Source of the DNA: Myxococcus dinghuensis
GTDB taxonomy: Bacteria; Myxococcota; Myxococcia; Myxococcales; Myxococcaceae
Direction: 5' to 3'
NCBI RefSeq assembly: GCF_024198235.1
Contig: NZ_JAKCFB010000006.1
Location: forward strand, 186,001-250,000
DNA length: 64,000 nt
The notes under the pieces are model-generated. The model made no database searches. It was not told where the DNA came from and saw only the letters and a program-made list of their open reading frames with translations. Numbering within the stretch: the first letter of the stretch is position 1; each line of letters opens with the position of its first letter. Shown here piece by piece: positions 26,097 through 35,407 of the stretch. The translations under genes and the position numbers were made by a program.

Positions 26097-28511
26097 TCAG
26101 GCACGCAGCGCGGCACCCAGCCGGCGATTCACCTCGTCCACGATGCGCTGGTGCGCCTCGCTGACCTCCACGTCGGTCAACGTCCGCTCGGGCGAGCGGT
26201 AGCGCAGCGCGTACGCCAGGTTCTTCTTCCCCTCGGGAATCGGCTTGCCCGTGTACACGTCGAACACCAACGCGTCCTCCACCAGCGCCCCGCCCACCTC
26301 GAGGATGACCTTCCGCACCGCGTCGTTCGCCAGCTCCAGCGGCACCACCACCGCCAGGTCGCGCAGCACCGCCGGAAACTTCGGCAGCGGGTGATACGCC
26401 GGCACCAGCCGCGCCGCCGCGTACAGCGGCTCCGTGTCCACCTCGAACACGAACACGCCCTCCGGCAGCCCCAGCGCCTTCACCACCCGTGGGTGAACCT
26501 CACCCACGTGGCCCAGCACCGTCCCGTCCGCGCCCGTCAACTCCGCGCTCGCCTTCGGGTGGTACGCCGCCGGCCCGCCCGGAGCCCAGGTGAGGCCCTC
26601 CACGCGCAGCGCGCCGAGCACCGCCTCCACCGCCCCCTTCAGGTCGAAGAAGTCCGCCCGCGCGTCCTTCTGCGTCCAGCTACGCCCCCCACCCCGCCGG
26701 CCCCACATCAGGCCCGCCACCCGCGACACCTCGCGCGCCGCCGGCCGCGTCCCCTGCCCGCCCTCCGCGTCACGGAAGTAGGCACGGCCCGTCTCGTAGA
26801 GGGACACCGACTCCACCTGGTGCCGCACGCTGCGCGACAGGTTCTCCAGCAACCCGGGCAGCAGGCTGGTGCGCATCACCGACTGCTCGACGCTCAGCGG
26901 GTTCAGCAGCGCCACCGGCTGCTCCTTCCCGCCCAGCACCTCCAGGCTCTTCGGCGCGACGAACGAGTAGTTCACCACCTCGTCCATCCCCGCCCCCGCG
27001 AGCGCGTGCCGCAGCCGCCGCTCCGCCTCCGCGTGCGCCGGCTCGGGCGCCAGCGACGCCAGGCCGCGCGGCAGCTTCGCCGGGATGTTGTCGTAGCCGA
27101 ACACGCGGGCGACCTCCTCCAGCAGGTCCTCCTCGCGCTCCACGTCCACACGCGCCCGAGGCACCTCGTACGTCGCCTGCCCCGCGCCCTCCTCCACCTT
27201 CACGAAGCCCAGCGCCGCCAGGATGCGCCGCACCTCCGCCTCGGCCACCGCCACGCCCAGCACCTTCTCCACCCGCGCGAAGCGCAGCGTCACCTTCCGC
27301 GGCGGCTTCGGCGCCGGGTACACGTCCACGCGCCCCGGAGCCACCGTGCCACCGGACAGCTCCGCGATGAGCTGCGCGGCCCGGTCGATCGCCGGCACCA
27401 CCGCGTCCAGGTCCGCGCCCCGCTCGAACCGGTGCGACGCCTCCGTGTGCAGCGCGTGACGCTTCGCCGAGCGACGCACGCTCGAGCCCAGGAAGTTCGC
27501 CGACTCCAGCACCAGCCGCGTCGTCTTCTCCGACACCTCGCTGTCGCCGCCGCCCATGACGCCGGCGATCGCCTGCGGGCTCTTCTGGTCGCAGATGAGC
27601 AGGTCATCCACGTCGAGCGTGCGCGCCTTGCCGTCCAGCGTCGTCATCTTCTCGCCGCGCGCCGCCGTGCGGACGACGAGCTCCCCGCCCGCCAGCTTGT
27701 CCAGGTCGAACGCGTGCAGCGGCTGCCCGTACTCCAGGTTCACGTAGTTGGTGACGTCCACCACGTTGTTGATGGCCCGCACCCCACACGCCTTCAGCCG
27801 GTCCTGCATCCACTGCGGCGACGGCTTGATGGTGACGTTCTCCACCACGCGCGCCACGTACCGGGGGCAGCGCACCGGGTCCTCCACGCGCACCTTCACG
27901 CGCTCGGCCGCCGGCGTCCCGGACTCCGCGGGCTTCGGCTCGGGCGGCTTCAGCGCCGCACCCGTCACCACGCCCACCTCGCGCGCCACGCCCAGGTGGC
28001 TGAGCGCGTCCGGCCGGTTCGGCGTGACGTTGACCTCCAGCACCACGTCGTCCAGGCCCAGCGCCTCGGCGATGGGGGTGCCCGGCTTCAGGTCCGCCGG
28101 CAGGATGAGCAGGCCGCTGGACTCCTCGCTCAGCCCCAGCTCCTTCGACGAACAGAGCATGCCGAAGCTGTCCACGCCGCGCAGCGCCGCCTGCTTGATC
28201 TCCACGCCGTTGGGCAGCTTCGTGCCCACCGTGGCCAGCGGCACCTTGTCGCCGACCTTGTAGTTCTTCGCGCCGCACACCACCTGGAGCAGCGCCGTGC
28301 CGCCGATGTCCACCTGCGTGACGGACAGCTTGTCCGCGTTGGGGTGCTGCACGGACTCCTTGATGTGCGCCACCACCACGCCCCGCAGCCCTTCCGCGGG
28401 ACGCTCCATCCCTTCAATCTCCAGGCCCGCGGCGGTCAGCTTCCGCGCCAGCTCGTCCACGGACGGCGGCAGCGCCACGTAATCGCCGAGCCACTTCACC
28501 GAAATCTTCAC
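26097..28511 (-). CDS. pheT: Phenylalanyl-tRNA synthetase beta subunit
   Basis: An 804-aa beta subunit of the alpha2-beta2 synthetase. It has the N-terminal B1 domain (KISVKWLGDYVALP), the tRNA-binding EMAP-like domain (HPNADKLSVTQVDIGG), the B3/B4 editing domain (LVLESANFLGSSVRRSAKRHALHTEASHRFERG), and the C-terminal FDX-ACB domain (AYALRYRSPERTLTDVEV). The GTG start at 28511 places the conserved motif at residue 2. It follows pheS by 88 nt, with ihfA after it. Length is normal. Confidence 0.97.
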   Translation of the reverse strand: MKISVKWLGDYVALPPSVDELARKLTAAGLEIEGMERPAEGLRGVVVAHIKESVQHPNADKLSVTQVDIGGTALLQVVCGAKNYKVGDKVPLATVGTKLPNGVEIKQAALRGVDSFGMLCSSKELGLSEESSGLLILPADLKPGTPIAEALGLDDVVLEVNVTPNRPDALSHLGVAREVGVVTGAALKPPEPKPAESGTPAAERVKVRVEDPVRCPRYVARVVENVTIKPSPQWMQDRLKACGVRAINNVVDVTNYVNLEYGQPLHAFDLDKLAGGELVVRTAARGEKMTTLDGKARTLDVDDLLICDQKSPQAIAGVMGGGDSEVSEKTTRLVLESANFLGSSVRRSAKRHALHTEASHRFERGADLDAVVPAIDRAAQLIAELSGGTVAPGRVDVYPAPKPPRKVTLRFARVEKVLGVAVAEAEVRRILAALGFVKVEEGAGQATYEVPRARVDVEREEDLLEEVARVFGYDNIPAKLPRGLASLAPEPAHAEAERRLRHALAGAGMDEVVNYSFVAPKSLEVLGGKEQPVALLNPLSVEQSVMRTSLLPGLLENLSRSVRHQVESVSLYETGRAYFRDAEGGQGTRPAAREVSRVAGLMWGRRGGGRSWTQKDARADFFDLKGAVEAVLGALRVEGLTWAPGGPAAYHPKASAELTGADGTVLGHVGEVHPRVVKALGLPEGVFVFEVDTEPLYAAARLVPAYHPLPKFPAVLRDLAVVVPLELANDAVRKVILEVGGALVEDALVFDVYTGKPIPEGKKNLAYALRYRSPERTLTDVEVSEAHQRIVDEVNRRLGAALRA

Positions 28512-28599
28512 AGGTCCACCCTCTTGCTCACTGGCCGAAGACAGGAGCGCGGCCACCCCACCCCGCCACGCGGGGCACGCCGGGGCCGCGCCCGGGGAC

Positions 28600-29649
28600 T
28601 CAGAACTGCTCGAGGAACCGCGCGTCGTTCTCGAACATCATCCGCAGGTCGTCGATGCGGTAGCGCAGCATCGCGATGCGCTCCACGCCCATGCCGAACG
28701 CGTAGCCCGTCACCTCGCCCGGGTCATACCCCGCGGACGTGAACACGTTCGGGTGGACCATGCCGCTGCCCAGCACCTCCAGCCACCCCGTCTGCTTGCA
28801 CACGCGGCAGCCCTTGCCGCCGCACGACGTGCAGGAGATGTCCACCTCCGCGGAGGGCTCCGTGAAGGGGAAGAAGGACGGGCGGAAGCGCGTGCGCGTG
28901 TCCGACCCGAAGAACGCCTTCACGAACGCGTCCAGCGAGCCCTTCAGCTCCGCGAACGTCACGTCCTTGTCCACCAGCAGCCCCTCCACCTGGTGGAACA
29001 TGGGCGTGTGGGTGATGTCCGAGTCGCGCCGGTACACCCGCCCCGGCATCACCGCGCGGATGGGCGGCTTGCGCTGGAGCATGTACCGCACCTGGACCGG
29101 CGACGTGTGCGTGCGCAGCAGCACGGAGCTGTCCGACTTCTTCGCGTGCCCCAGCGAGGACTCCTCCACGTAGAACGTGTCCTGCATGTCCCGCGCGGGG
29201 TGGTCCTTGGGCAGGTTCAGCGCCTCGAAGTTGAAGTAGTCGAGCTCGATCTCCGGCCCGCTCGCCACGTCGAAGCCCAGCCGGGAGAAGGTCCGGACGA
29301 TGTCCTCCATCGTCCGCGACACCGGGTGACGGCTGCCCGGGAGCACGCCCCGGCCCGGCAGCGTCACGTCCAGCCCGGGGCCCTGCAGTTGAGCCTCCAG
29401 CGCCGCGTCCTCCGCGCGCTGGGTGGCCTCGGCGAGCAGCTTCTCCAGCTCCGCCTTCACGGAGTTGGCCACCTCGCCCAGCGCCCGCCGCTCGTCCGGA
29501 GGCAGCTTGCCCATGCCGCCCAGCACCCCGGACAGCTCCCCCTTCTTGCCCAGGTAGCGGACCCGCAGCGCCTCCACCGCGGGCAGCTCCGACGCGCCCG
29601 AAATCTCCCGACGCGCGGCCTCCGCCAGCGCCAGCAACCGATCCCGCAT
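28600..29649 (-). CDS. pheS: Phenylalanyl-tRNA synthetase alpha subunit
   Basis: A 349-aa class II synthetase catalytic subunit. It has an N-terminal coiled coil, then motif 1 ([19 protein letters not shown]), motif 2 ([33 protein letters not shown]) and motif 3 ([22 protein letters not shown]). A small Cys-rich [12 protein letters not shown] insert near the C-terminal half is common in this family. ATG 29649 has GGAGG eight bases upstream. It is preceded by a terminator/attenuator and begins a pheS-pheT-ihfA operon. Confidence 0.97.
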   Translation of the reverse strand: MRDRLLALAEAARREISGASELPAVEALRVRYLGKKGELSGVLGGMGKLPPDERRALGEVANSVKAELEKLLAEATQRAEDAALEAQLQGPGLDVTLPGRGVLPGSRHPVSRTMEDIVRTFSRLGFDVASGPEIELDYFNFEALNLPKDHPARDMQDTFYVEESSLGHAKKSDSSVLLRTHTSPVQVRYMLQRKPPIRAVMPGRVYRRDSDITHTPMFHQVEGLLVDKDVTFAELKGSLDAFVKAFFGSDTRTRFRPSFFPFTEPSAEVDISCTSCGGKGCRVCKQTGWLEVLGSGMVHPNVFTSAGYDPGEVTGYAFGMGVERIAMLRYRIDDLRMMFENDARFLEQF

Positions 29650-29701
29650 GGCCTTCCGCCTCCGTTCCAAGTCCTCCGGATGCCGGTGTCGGCACCGGGG
29701 C

Positions 29702-29759
29702 AAAAAAAATGGGCCGCCCCGACGAGGCGACCCGTTCAGTCACACGGAGGGGGCGGCCC
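29702..29759 (-). terminator. Intrinsic terminator or attenuator between rplT and pheS
   Basis: A perfect 10-bp stem GGGCCGCCCC / GGGGCGGCCC (29711-29720 with 29750-29759) followed on the minus strand by eight T residues. A second hairpin (29784-29804) lies just upstream. The pair sits in the 162-base rplT-pheS gap, where E. coli has its pheST attenuator. No Phe-rich leader peptide was found, so simple termination is also possible. Confidence 0.82.
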
Positions 29760-29811
29760 GAAAGCCACCCCACCCGTTCTGTCGCCAGCCCGGTCAGGGC
29801 CGGCGTGTGTC

Positions 29812-30159
29812 TCAGGCCGCCTTCGCGATGTTGGCGACGGCCGCAAAGCCCGCGGGATCCGCGATGGCCATGTCGGACAGGACCTTGCGGTCCAGGCTGA
29901 TCTTCGCCTTCGCCAGGCCGGCGATCAGCTTCGAGTAGGACAGGCCGACCGTGCGGGCCGCCGCGTTGATGCGGACGATCCACAGGCGACGGAAGTCCCG
30001 CTTGCGCTGCATGCGGTCACGGCTGGCGTAGTCCAGCGCGCGCTCGACCGCCTGGTTCGCCCGGCGGTAGCAGTTCTTCCGGCGGCCGCGGAAACCCTTG
30101 GCCAGCTTCAAAATCCTATTGCGACGGCGACGAGCCTTTACACCCTTCTTGACGCGCAT
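29812..30159 (-). CDS. rplT: 50S ribosomal protein L20
   Basis: 115 aa, full length. The basic N-terminus ([34 protein letters not shown]) and the globular C-terminus ([23 protein letters not shown]) are typical. It binds 23S rRNA early in large-subunit assembly and in many bacteria represses its own operon. It follows rpmI by 92 nt. Confidence 0.98.
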   Translation of the reverse strand: MRVKKGVKARRRRNRILKLAKGFRGRRKNCYRRANQAVERALDYASRDRMQRKRDFRRLWIVRINAAARTVGLSYSKLIAGLAKAKISLDRKVLSDMAIADPAGFAAVANIAKAA

Positions 30160-30251
30160 GTGTCACTCACTCCGGACTGCGTAGGTTGTCAGCCCCGTGG
30201 CGCCGGCTTCACGCCGCTCCGACGGAGCCCACGAGGTTTCCGAGCCGTGGC

Positions 30252-30458
30252 TCAGGCCCCGTAGGGGAACATCTCCTTGATGACCTTCTTCGCATCCATG
30301 TCGCGAAGATGGCCGGTGCCGCGATTGCCGCGCTTCTGCTTCGGCGTCTTGGCGTGGGTGAAGAGGTGCTTGCCGAAGGCCTTGCCGTGCTTGACCTGGC
30401 CGCTCTTCTTCACCTGGAAGCGCTTCTTCGCGCCACTGCGGGTCTTCAACTTCGGCAT
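30252..30458 (-). CDS. rpmI: 50S ribosomal protein L35
   Basis: 68 aa (MPKLKTRSGAKKRFQ, a typical start; HLRDMDAKKVIKEMFPYG end). ATG 30458 is the canonical start. It is followed by rplT. The upstream gap to thrS is 229 bases and carries a promoter candidate. The infC gene normally found directly upstream is missing. Confidence 0.97.
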   Translation of the reverse strand: MPKLKTRSGAKKRFQVKKSGQVKHGKAFGKHLFTHAKTPKQKRGNRGTGHLRDMDAKKVIKEMFPYGA

Positions 30459-30621
30459 CGTCCTGATTCCTTCCTTACAGCGTGCCGTCAGCTTCGCGGC
30501 CTCAGGCGTTGTCACTTCGCGGCCACGGCTTATAGCCGGCAGCCTGTACCACTATTTCGTTTCGACTGGAACGCCCAACACACTCGCCGCCACACCTACA
30601 TCCAGACCTGGAAGGTCGCCC

Positions 30622-30649
30622 AAGATACTTGGGTAGAACAGGGAGTCAA
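30622..30649 (-). promoter_or_regulatory. Candidate promoter for rpmI-rplT
   Basis: On the minus strand TTGACT (30644-30649) and TATCTT (30622-30627) are separated by 16 bases, in the thrS-rpmI gap. It would give a 5' leader of about 155 bases, long enough for ribosomal-protein autoregulation. Confidence 0.45.
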
Positions 30650-30687
30650 GACCTGTCGGAGGATCGGTGGCGGAGCGGGTGCGCCGA

Positions 30688-32616
30688 TCAGGGGAGCGTC
30701 CCCTCCTTCGCCAGGAGGGCCTCGAAGTCCGCCAGCTTCATGCTCTTGAGGTCCTCGCCTCCGTAGCGGCGCGGGGCCACGGCCTGGGCCTCCACCTCGT
30801 TGTCCCCCACCACCAGGGTGAAGGGCACCTTCTGGATCTGCGCCTCGCGGATCTTCGCGTTGAGCGTCATGCCGCGATCATCCAGGTCCACCCGGTAGCC
30901 CTTGGCGCGCAGGTCGTCGCGCACCTTGCGGGCGTAGTCGAGCTGCCGGTCCGCCACGGTGACGAGCACCGCCTGCACCGGCGCCAGCCACGTGGGGAAC
31001 GCGCCCGCGAAGTGCTCGATGAGGATGGCGGTGAAGCGCTCGAAGGAGCCGAAGATGGCGCGGTGGAGGACCACCGGGCGGTGCTCGGCATTGTCCTCGC
31101 CCACGTACGTCAGGTCGAAGCGCTCGGGCGCGAGGTAGTCCAGCTGCATGGTGCCCAGCTGCCACCGCCGGCCGATGCTGTCCGACACCGCGAAGTCGAT
31201 CTTCGGGCCGTAGAAGGCGCCGTCGCCCGGGGCCAGTTCGTACGCGAGGCCCAGCGACTCCAGCGCGGCCTTGAGGCCCCCCTCGGCGCGATCCCACAGG
31301 GAGTCGTCACCCAGTCGCTGCTCGGGGCGCGTGGACAGCTTCACCGCGTAGGTGAGCCCCACCGCCTTGTAGACCCGGTCCAGCAACGTCACGAAGCGCC
31401 GCACCTCGTCGGTGATCTGGCTCTCCATGCAGTAGATGTGCGCGTCGTCCTGGGCGAACTGGCGCACGCGGGTCAGGCCACCGAGCGAACCGGCCGCCTC
31501 GTTGCGGTGCAGCACGTCCTGCGTGTGCAGGCGCAGCGGCAGGTCGCGGTAGCTGTGCTTCTTGAAGCCGTAGAACAGGTGGTGCGACGGGCAGTTCATC
31601 GGCTTGAGCGAGAAGTCATGCTCCCCCGACTCGTTGTCGAGCACGAGGAACATGTTCTCCTTGTACTTGCCCCAGTGGCCGCTCGTCTCCCAGAGGCCCT
31701 TGTTGAACATCAGGGGCGTCTTGATCTCCACGTAGCCGTCGCCCGCGGTCAGCCGGCGCATCCAGTCGGAGAGCGTCTGGTAGAGCGTGGTGCCCTTGGC
31801 GGTCCAGAAGGCGGCGCCCGGCGCGTACTGGTGGAAGTGGAAGAGGTCCAGCTCCTTGCCCAGCTTGCGGTGGTCGCGCTTCTTCGCCTCCTCGATGCGC
31901 GTCAGGTACTCCGTCAGCGCCTTCTTGTCGAAGAAGGCCGTGCCGTAGACGCGCTGGAGCATCGGGTTGCGGTGGTCGCCGCGCCAGTAGGCTCCGCTGG
32001 AGGAGAGGATCTTGATGACGCCGATCTTCCCGGTGCTCGGGGCGTGGGGCCCCAGGCAGAAGTCCACCCAGTCGCCGTGGGTGTAGAGGGTCAGCGTCTT
32101 GGCGCCGCGCTCGGCGATGTCCTTGACGATCTCCACCTTGAACTTCTCGCCCTTCTCCTCGAAGAGGCGGATGGCGTCGTCCATGGAGATTTCGGTGCGG
32201 ACGAAGGGCGCGTCCCGCTTCAGCTCGGCGTTCGCCTCGGCCTCGATCTTCTCGAGGTCCTCGGGCGTGAAGGGCTTCTCGCGGAAGAAGTCGTAGTAGA
32301 AGCCCTCCTCCGTCGCCGGACCGATGGTCACCTGCGTGCCGGGGAACAGCCGCTGCACCGCGCTGGCGACCACGTGGGCCGCGTCGTGGCGGATGAGCTC
32401 CAGCGACTCGGGGCTCTTGGGCGTGAAGATCTGGAGCTTCGCGTCCTCGTCCAGCTTGCGGGCCAGGTCCATGTCCTGGCCGTTCACCCGGGCGAACAGC
32501 GCGGCCTTCGCCAGGCCAGCGCCGATGCTCTCACGCACGAAGTCCGCGATGCTCGTACCCCGGGCGGTCTGCTTCTGACTGCCGTCCGGGAGCGTCACCG
32601 TGATCATGTCGGACAT
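30688..32616 (-). CDS. thrS: Threonyl-tRNA synthetase
   Basis: A 642-aa class II synthetase with the full domain set: TGS domain ([18 protein letters not shown]), editing domain with the zinc/HxxxH-type motif ([17 protein letters not shown]), catalytic core (motif 2 [29 protein letters not shown], motif 3 [18 protein letters not shown]) and the anticodon-binding domain ([21 protein letters not shown]). Zn ligands Cys and His in the core ([10 protein letters not shown]) are present. It lies downstream of tRNA-Val and upstream of rpmI-rplT, on the same strand. Confidence 0.98.
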   Translation of the reverse strand: MSDMITVTLPDGSQKQTARGTSIADFVRESIGAGLAKAALFARVNGQDMDLARKLDEDAKLQIFTPKSPESLELIRHDAAHVVASAVQRLFPGTQVTIGPATEEGFYYDFFREKPFTPEDLEKIEAEANAELKRDAPFVRTEISMDDAIRLFEEKGEKFKVEIVKDIAERGAKTLTLYTHGDWVDFCLGPHAPSTGKIGVIKILSSSGAYWRGDHRNPMLQRVYGTAFFDKKALTEYLTRIEEAKKRDHRKLGKELDLFHFHQYAPGAAFWTAKGTTLYQTLSDWMRRLTAGDGYVEIKTPLMFNKGLWETSGHWGKYKENMFLVLDNESGEHDFSLKPMNCPSHHLFYGFKKHSYRDLPLRLHTQDVLHRNEAAGSLGGLTRVRQFAQDDAHIYCMESQITDEVRRFVTLLDRVYKAVGLTYAVKLSTRPEQRLGDDSLWDRAEGGLKAALESLGLAYELAPGDGAFYGPKIDFAVSDSIGRRWQLGTMQLDYLAPERFDLTYVGEDNAEHRPVVLHRAIFGSFERFTAILIEHFAGAFPTWLAPVQAVLVTVADRQLDYARKVRDDLRAKGYRVDLDDRGMTLNAKIREAQIQKVPFTLVVGDNEVEAQAVAPRRYGGEDLKSMKLADFEALLAKEGTLP

Positions 32617-32691
32617 GCGAGACCTCGGAAAAACTGCGGGCGGCAGGCCTCTTGGAAGCCATGCCGCCCGCTGATTTAACTTCTACTGTGT

Positions 32692-32763
<72 letters not shown>

Positions 32764-32847
32764 GGTTGCTGCTGCCGAAGTGCGCGGGGAATTACAGCGG
32801 GCTCTCCCGGCTGTCAAGGGAACATAGCGAGCAGCTTCGATCTTCCT

Positions 32848-33564
32848 TCATTCCGCCTTCGCCAGCAGCACGCGGACCCTCGCCATCACCGCGTCGAACA
32901 TGGCGGGCGTCAGCCGGCCCGTCTGCGTGTTCTGCTGACTGACGTGGTAGCAGCCCACCAGCGTCCGCCCATCCGGCAGCGCCCACTCCGCCCCATGGCC
33001 GAAGGCCGGCCTGGGCGAAGGCACCACCACCCCCGCCCGCTCCAGGGACACGAGCGCCGCGTTCCACCCGATGGCCCCCAGCGCCAGGAGCACCTTCCCG
33101 GGCAGGAGCGCCATCTCCCGGTCCAGGAAGGGCGCGCACCGGATCAGCTCCTCGGGCAGCGGCTTGTTGTCCGGAGGCGCACACCGGGCGGCCGCCACGA
33201 TGAAGGCGTCCTTCAGGGCGAGCCCATCGTCCCGGTGCTCACTCGTCCCCTGGTTCGCGAACCCCGCCCGGTGCAGGCCGGCGAAGAGGAAGTCCCCGGA
33301 GCGATCTCCGGTGAACATCCGCCCCGTCCGGTTCGCCCCGTGGGCCGCGGGCGCCAGCCCCACGATGATCATCCGCGCCCGGGGGTCGCCGAACCCCGGC
33401 ACCGGTCGCCCCCAGTAGGTCCACTCCCGGTAGGCCCGGCGTTTCACCCGCGCGACCTCCTCGCGCCACTCCACCAGCCGCGGGCACTGCCGGCAGGTGG
33501 TGATCTCCTGGTGCAGCTTCTGCCACTTCGTCACGTCGTGCTCCCACTCGCCCCAGGGCCCCAT
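32848..33564 (-). CDS. Family-5 uracil-DNA glycosylase (UdgB type)
   Basis: A 238-aa DNA repair enzyme that removes uracil and related deaminated bases. It has four Cys expected to bind a 4Fe-4S cluster (CRQCP near the N-terminus, then ARCAPP and IRCAPFL), the catalytic-loop motif GLAPAAHGANRTGRMFTGDRSG, and the DNA-binding loop YHVSQQNTQTGRLT that marks UdgB. The glycine-alanine catalytic loop without Asp fits family 5. Length and layout are normal. Confidence 0.92.
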   Translation of the reverse strand: MGPWGEWEHDVTKWQKLHQEITTCRQCPRLVEWREEVARVKRRAYREWTYWGRPVPGFGDPRARMIIVGLAPAAHGANRTGRMFTGDRSGDFLFAGLHRAGFANQGTSEHRDDGLALKDAFIVAAARCAPPDNKPLPEELIRCAPFLDREMALLPGKVLLALGAIGWNAALVSLERAGVVVPSPRPAFGHGAEWALPDGRTLVGCYHVSQQNTQTGRLTPAMFDAVMARVRVLLAKAE

Positions 33565-33606
33565 CTCCCCCGGTCGCCCGGGAGCGGAGGTCCCGTGGGC
33601 CGGTTC

Positions 33607-34878
33607 TCACGGCGCCCGGGCGTCCCCCGTGTAGAGGTTCGTCCGCTGGTAGCGCTGGATGACCACGCGCAGCACCACCTTGAGGATCGCCGCCACCGGC
33701 ACGGCCAGGAGGATGCCCACGAAGCCGAACAGCTCGCCGAAGGCCAGGATGGCGATGATGACCGCCATGGGCGCAAGCCCCACCTTCTCCCCGACGATGC
33801 GGGGGGTGATGACGAAGCCCTCCAGCATCTGGCCGACGATGAAGGTGCCCGCCACCACGCCGAGCTGCCACGGGCCCTGCCACGACAACATCAACCCGAC
33901 CAGGGAGAGGAGGATTCCCACCCCCGTGCCCAGGTACGGCACCATGTTGCCGAAGCCCGCGATGACGCCGATGACGATGGCCATGTCGATGCGCCCCACC
34001 GACAGGCCGATGGCGTAGATGACCGACAGCACCGCGCCCACCGTGAGCTGTCCGCGCACGAACGCGGAGAGCACCTCGTCCACCTCGGCGAAGCGCTTGC
34101 CCACCAGCGCCACCGAGCGCCGGGGCAGCAGGTCCTTCATCTTGCCCAGCAGCAGCGGGTAGTCCTGGAGGAAGAAGAAGGCCAGCACCGGCACCACCGC
34201 CAGGCCCAGCAGCGTCGCCACGAAGCGCGCGGTGTTGCCCGCGAAGCTCGCCAGGATTCGGGCCGCGGCGGGACCGGCGCTCTGCACCAGTTGCGTCGCC
34301 TGTTCCCCCAGCTCCGTGGTGCGCTGGCGCACCAGCTCCGGCAACGAGGTCCCCAGCAGCGCCTCCACCTTGGGAACGACCTGCGTGCTCGCGCGGCGGA
34401 AGAAGTCCGGCAGCTTCAGCGCCTCGTCGCGGAACACCGGGACGAGGTAGAGCACCGCGCCCACGAGCAGCAGCGTCCCTCCGGTGAAGACGAGCGTGGT
34501 GCCCCACGTCCGATCCATGCCCCGCTTCTCCAGCGCGGTCACCATCGGGTTGAAGATGTAGGCGCCCGCGAGCGCCAGCAGCACCGGCACCGCCACGCCC
34601 CCGAACACCGCGAGCAGCGCGAACACCAGCCCGAGCGCCCCCACCATCACCGTGGCCCACCACAGGTCGATGCGCCGGGCGGCCTCCTCGCTCAACCCCA
34701 CCTCCGGCACCTGCCGGTCGGTCGCGGCCACCTCGCGAATCCCTCCCGCCCCCGACACGGCGTGCAGCGTGGACCCGGCGGCTCCGCTCTCGTCGGGCCG
34801 AGGACTGACTTTCTTGCGGCGTGCGATGACCGTTCTCCTCTCGTCCTGCGTGCGAACGCCCTGAACCGACTGTTCCAA
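33607..34878 (-). CDS. AI-2E family permease (PF01594)
   Basis: A membrane protein of about 423 aa (TTG 34878) or 406 aa with about eight hydrophobic segments. The family signature GFGNMVPYLGTGVGILLSLVG and the C-terminal FGFVGILLAVPVAAILKVVLR block are clear. Members export small molecules or ions; an autoinducer-2 role is not implied here. The start is odd: TTG 34878 has a poor ribosome site, whereas GAGGAG sits seven bases before an in-frame ATC (34827). Upstream of the first membrane segment is a basic, Ser/Pro-rich tail of about 70 residues. Confidence 0.85.
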   Translation of the reverse strand: MEQSVQGVRTQDERRTVIARRKKVSPRPDESGAAGSTLHAVSGAGGIREVAATDRQVPEVGLSEEAARRIDLWWATVMVGALGLVFALLAVFGGVAVPVLLALAGAYIFNPMVTALEKRGMDRTWGTTLVFTGGTLLLVGAVLYLVPVFRDEALKLPDFFRRASTQVVPKVEALLGTSLPELVRQRTTELGEQATQLVQSAGPAAARILASFAGNTARFVATLLGLAVVPVLAFFFLQDYPLLLGKMKDLLPRRSVALVGKRFAEVDEVLSAFVRGQLTVGAVLSVIYAIGLSVGRIDMAIVIGVIAGFGNMVPYLGTGVGILLSLVGLMLSWQGPWQLGVVAGTFIVGQMLEGFVITPRIVGEKVGLAPMAVIIAILAFGELFGFVGILLAVPVAAILKVVLRVVIQRYQRTNLYTGDARAP

Positions 34879-34900
34879 GCCGCCCGGTGGCCTCGCGAAA

Positions 34901-34921
34901 GCCCCGGGAGACTCCCGGGGC
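34901..34921 (-). terminator. Stem-loop after the PEGA lipoprotein gene
   Basis: GCCCCGGGAG and CTCCCGGGGC are complementary 10-base arms around one base, forming a tight GC stem. On the minus strand it is followed by TTTCG. It ends the transcript of the PEGA lipoprotein gene, about 100 bases after its stop. Confidence 0.6.
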
Positions 34922-35022
34922 CCGCGTCCACGTGAACCCTGCCCGGGGTACCTTCGCCCACCACTCCCGGTGACCTCAAGGGGGCCCTCGGGGTCTCCCT
35001 CGCCAGGCGTGCGACCCGGTGC

Positions 35023-35388
35023 TCAGGGAGGATTCCCCTCGGAGGCGCCCACGGTTCGCAGCTCGATGGTGAGCCGGGCCCGGGCACCGCTGGGCTGATA
35101 GTACGTCGTGTACGGCCAGTAACCCTGCTTCTTCACTTCGATCTGGTGCAGGCCGAGTCCCAGCCGGAGCCCGCGCGGCGTCCCGGCATAGTCGCCGCAG
35201 ACGCCCTGGAGGACCCCGTCCAGATAGACGTCCGCGTCCTCGGGGACGCAGCGCAGCGCCAGGTCACCGCTCGGGCGCTCGGCGCTCGCCAGTCCCTCGC
35301 GGGCCCGGATGAGCGCCGCCGGCTCCTGACTTCCCGCACATCCCGCCGCGGACACCATGACCGCCAGCACCACGAACCTCGGACCCAT
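35023..35388 (-). CDS. PEGA-domain lipoprotein
   Basis: A 121-aa lipoprotein with lipobox SAAGC at about residue 17. A PEGA-like beta domain follows (LALRCVPEDADVYLDGVLQGVC ... GLRLGLGLHQIEVKKQGYWPYTTYYQ), where a YLDG turn and HQIEVKKQGY match the family. PEGA domains are surface or wall-associated modules in myxobacteria. It follows the LPP20-like gene by 19 bases and is likely in one operon with it. Confidence 0.85.
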   Translation of the reverse strand: MGPRFVVLAVMVSAAGCAGSQEPAALIRAREGLASAERPSGDLALRCVPEDADVYLDGVLQGVCGDYAGTPRGLRLGLGLHQIEVKKQGYWPYTTYYQPSGARARLTIELRTVGASEGNPP

Positions 35389-35407
35389 GACGGGAATGCT
35401 CCAACCC

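Noticed and set aside
25701..28742. A 1013-codon open frame on the plus strand opposite pheT
   Set aside because: It has the His/Arg/Leu-rich composition of an antisense shadow; pheT is certain on the other strand.
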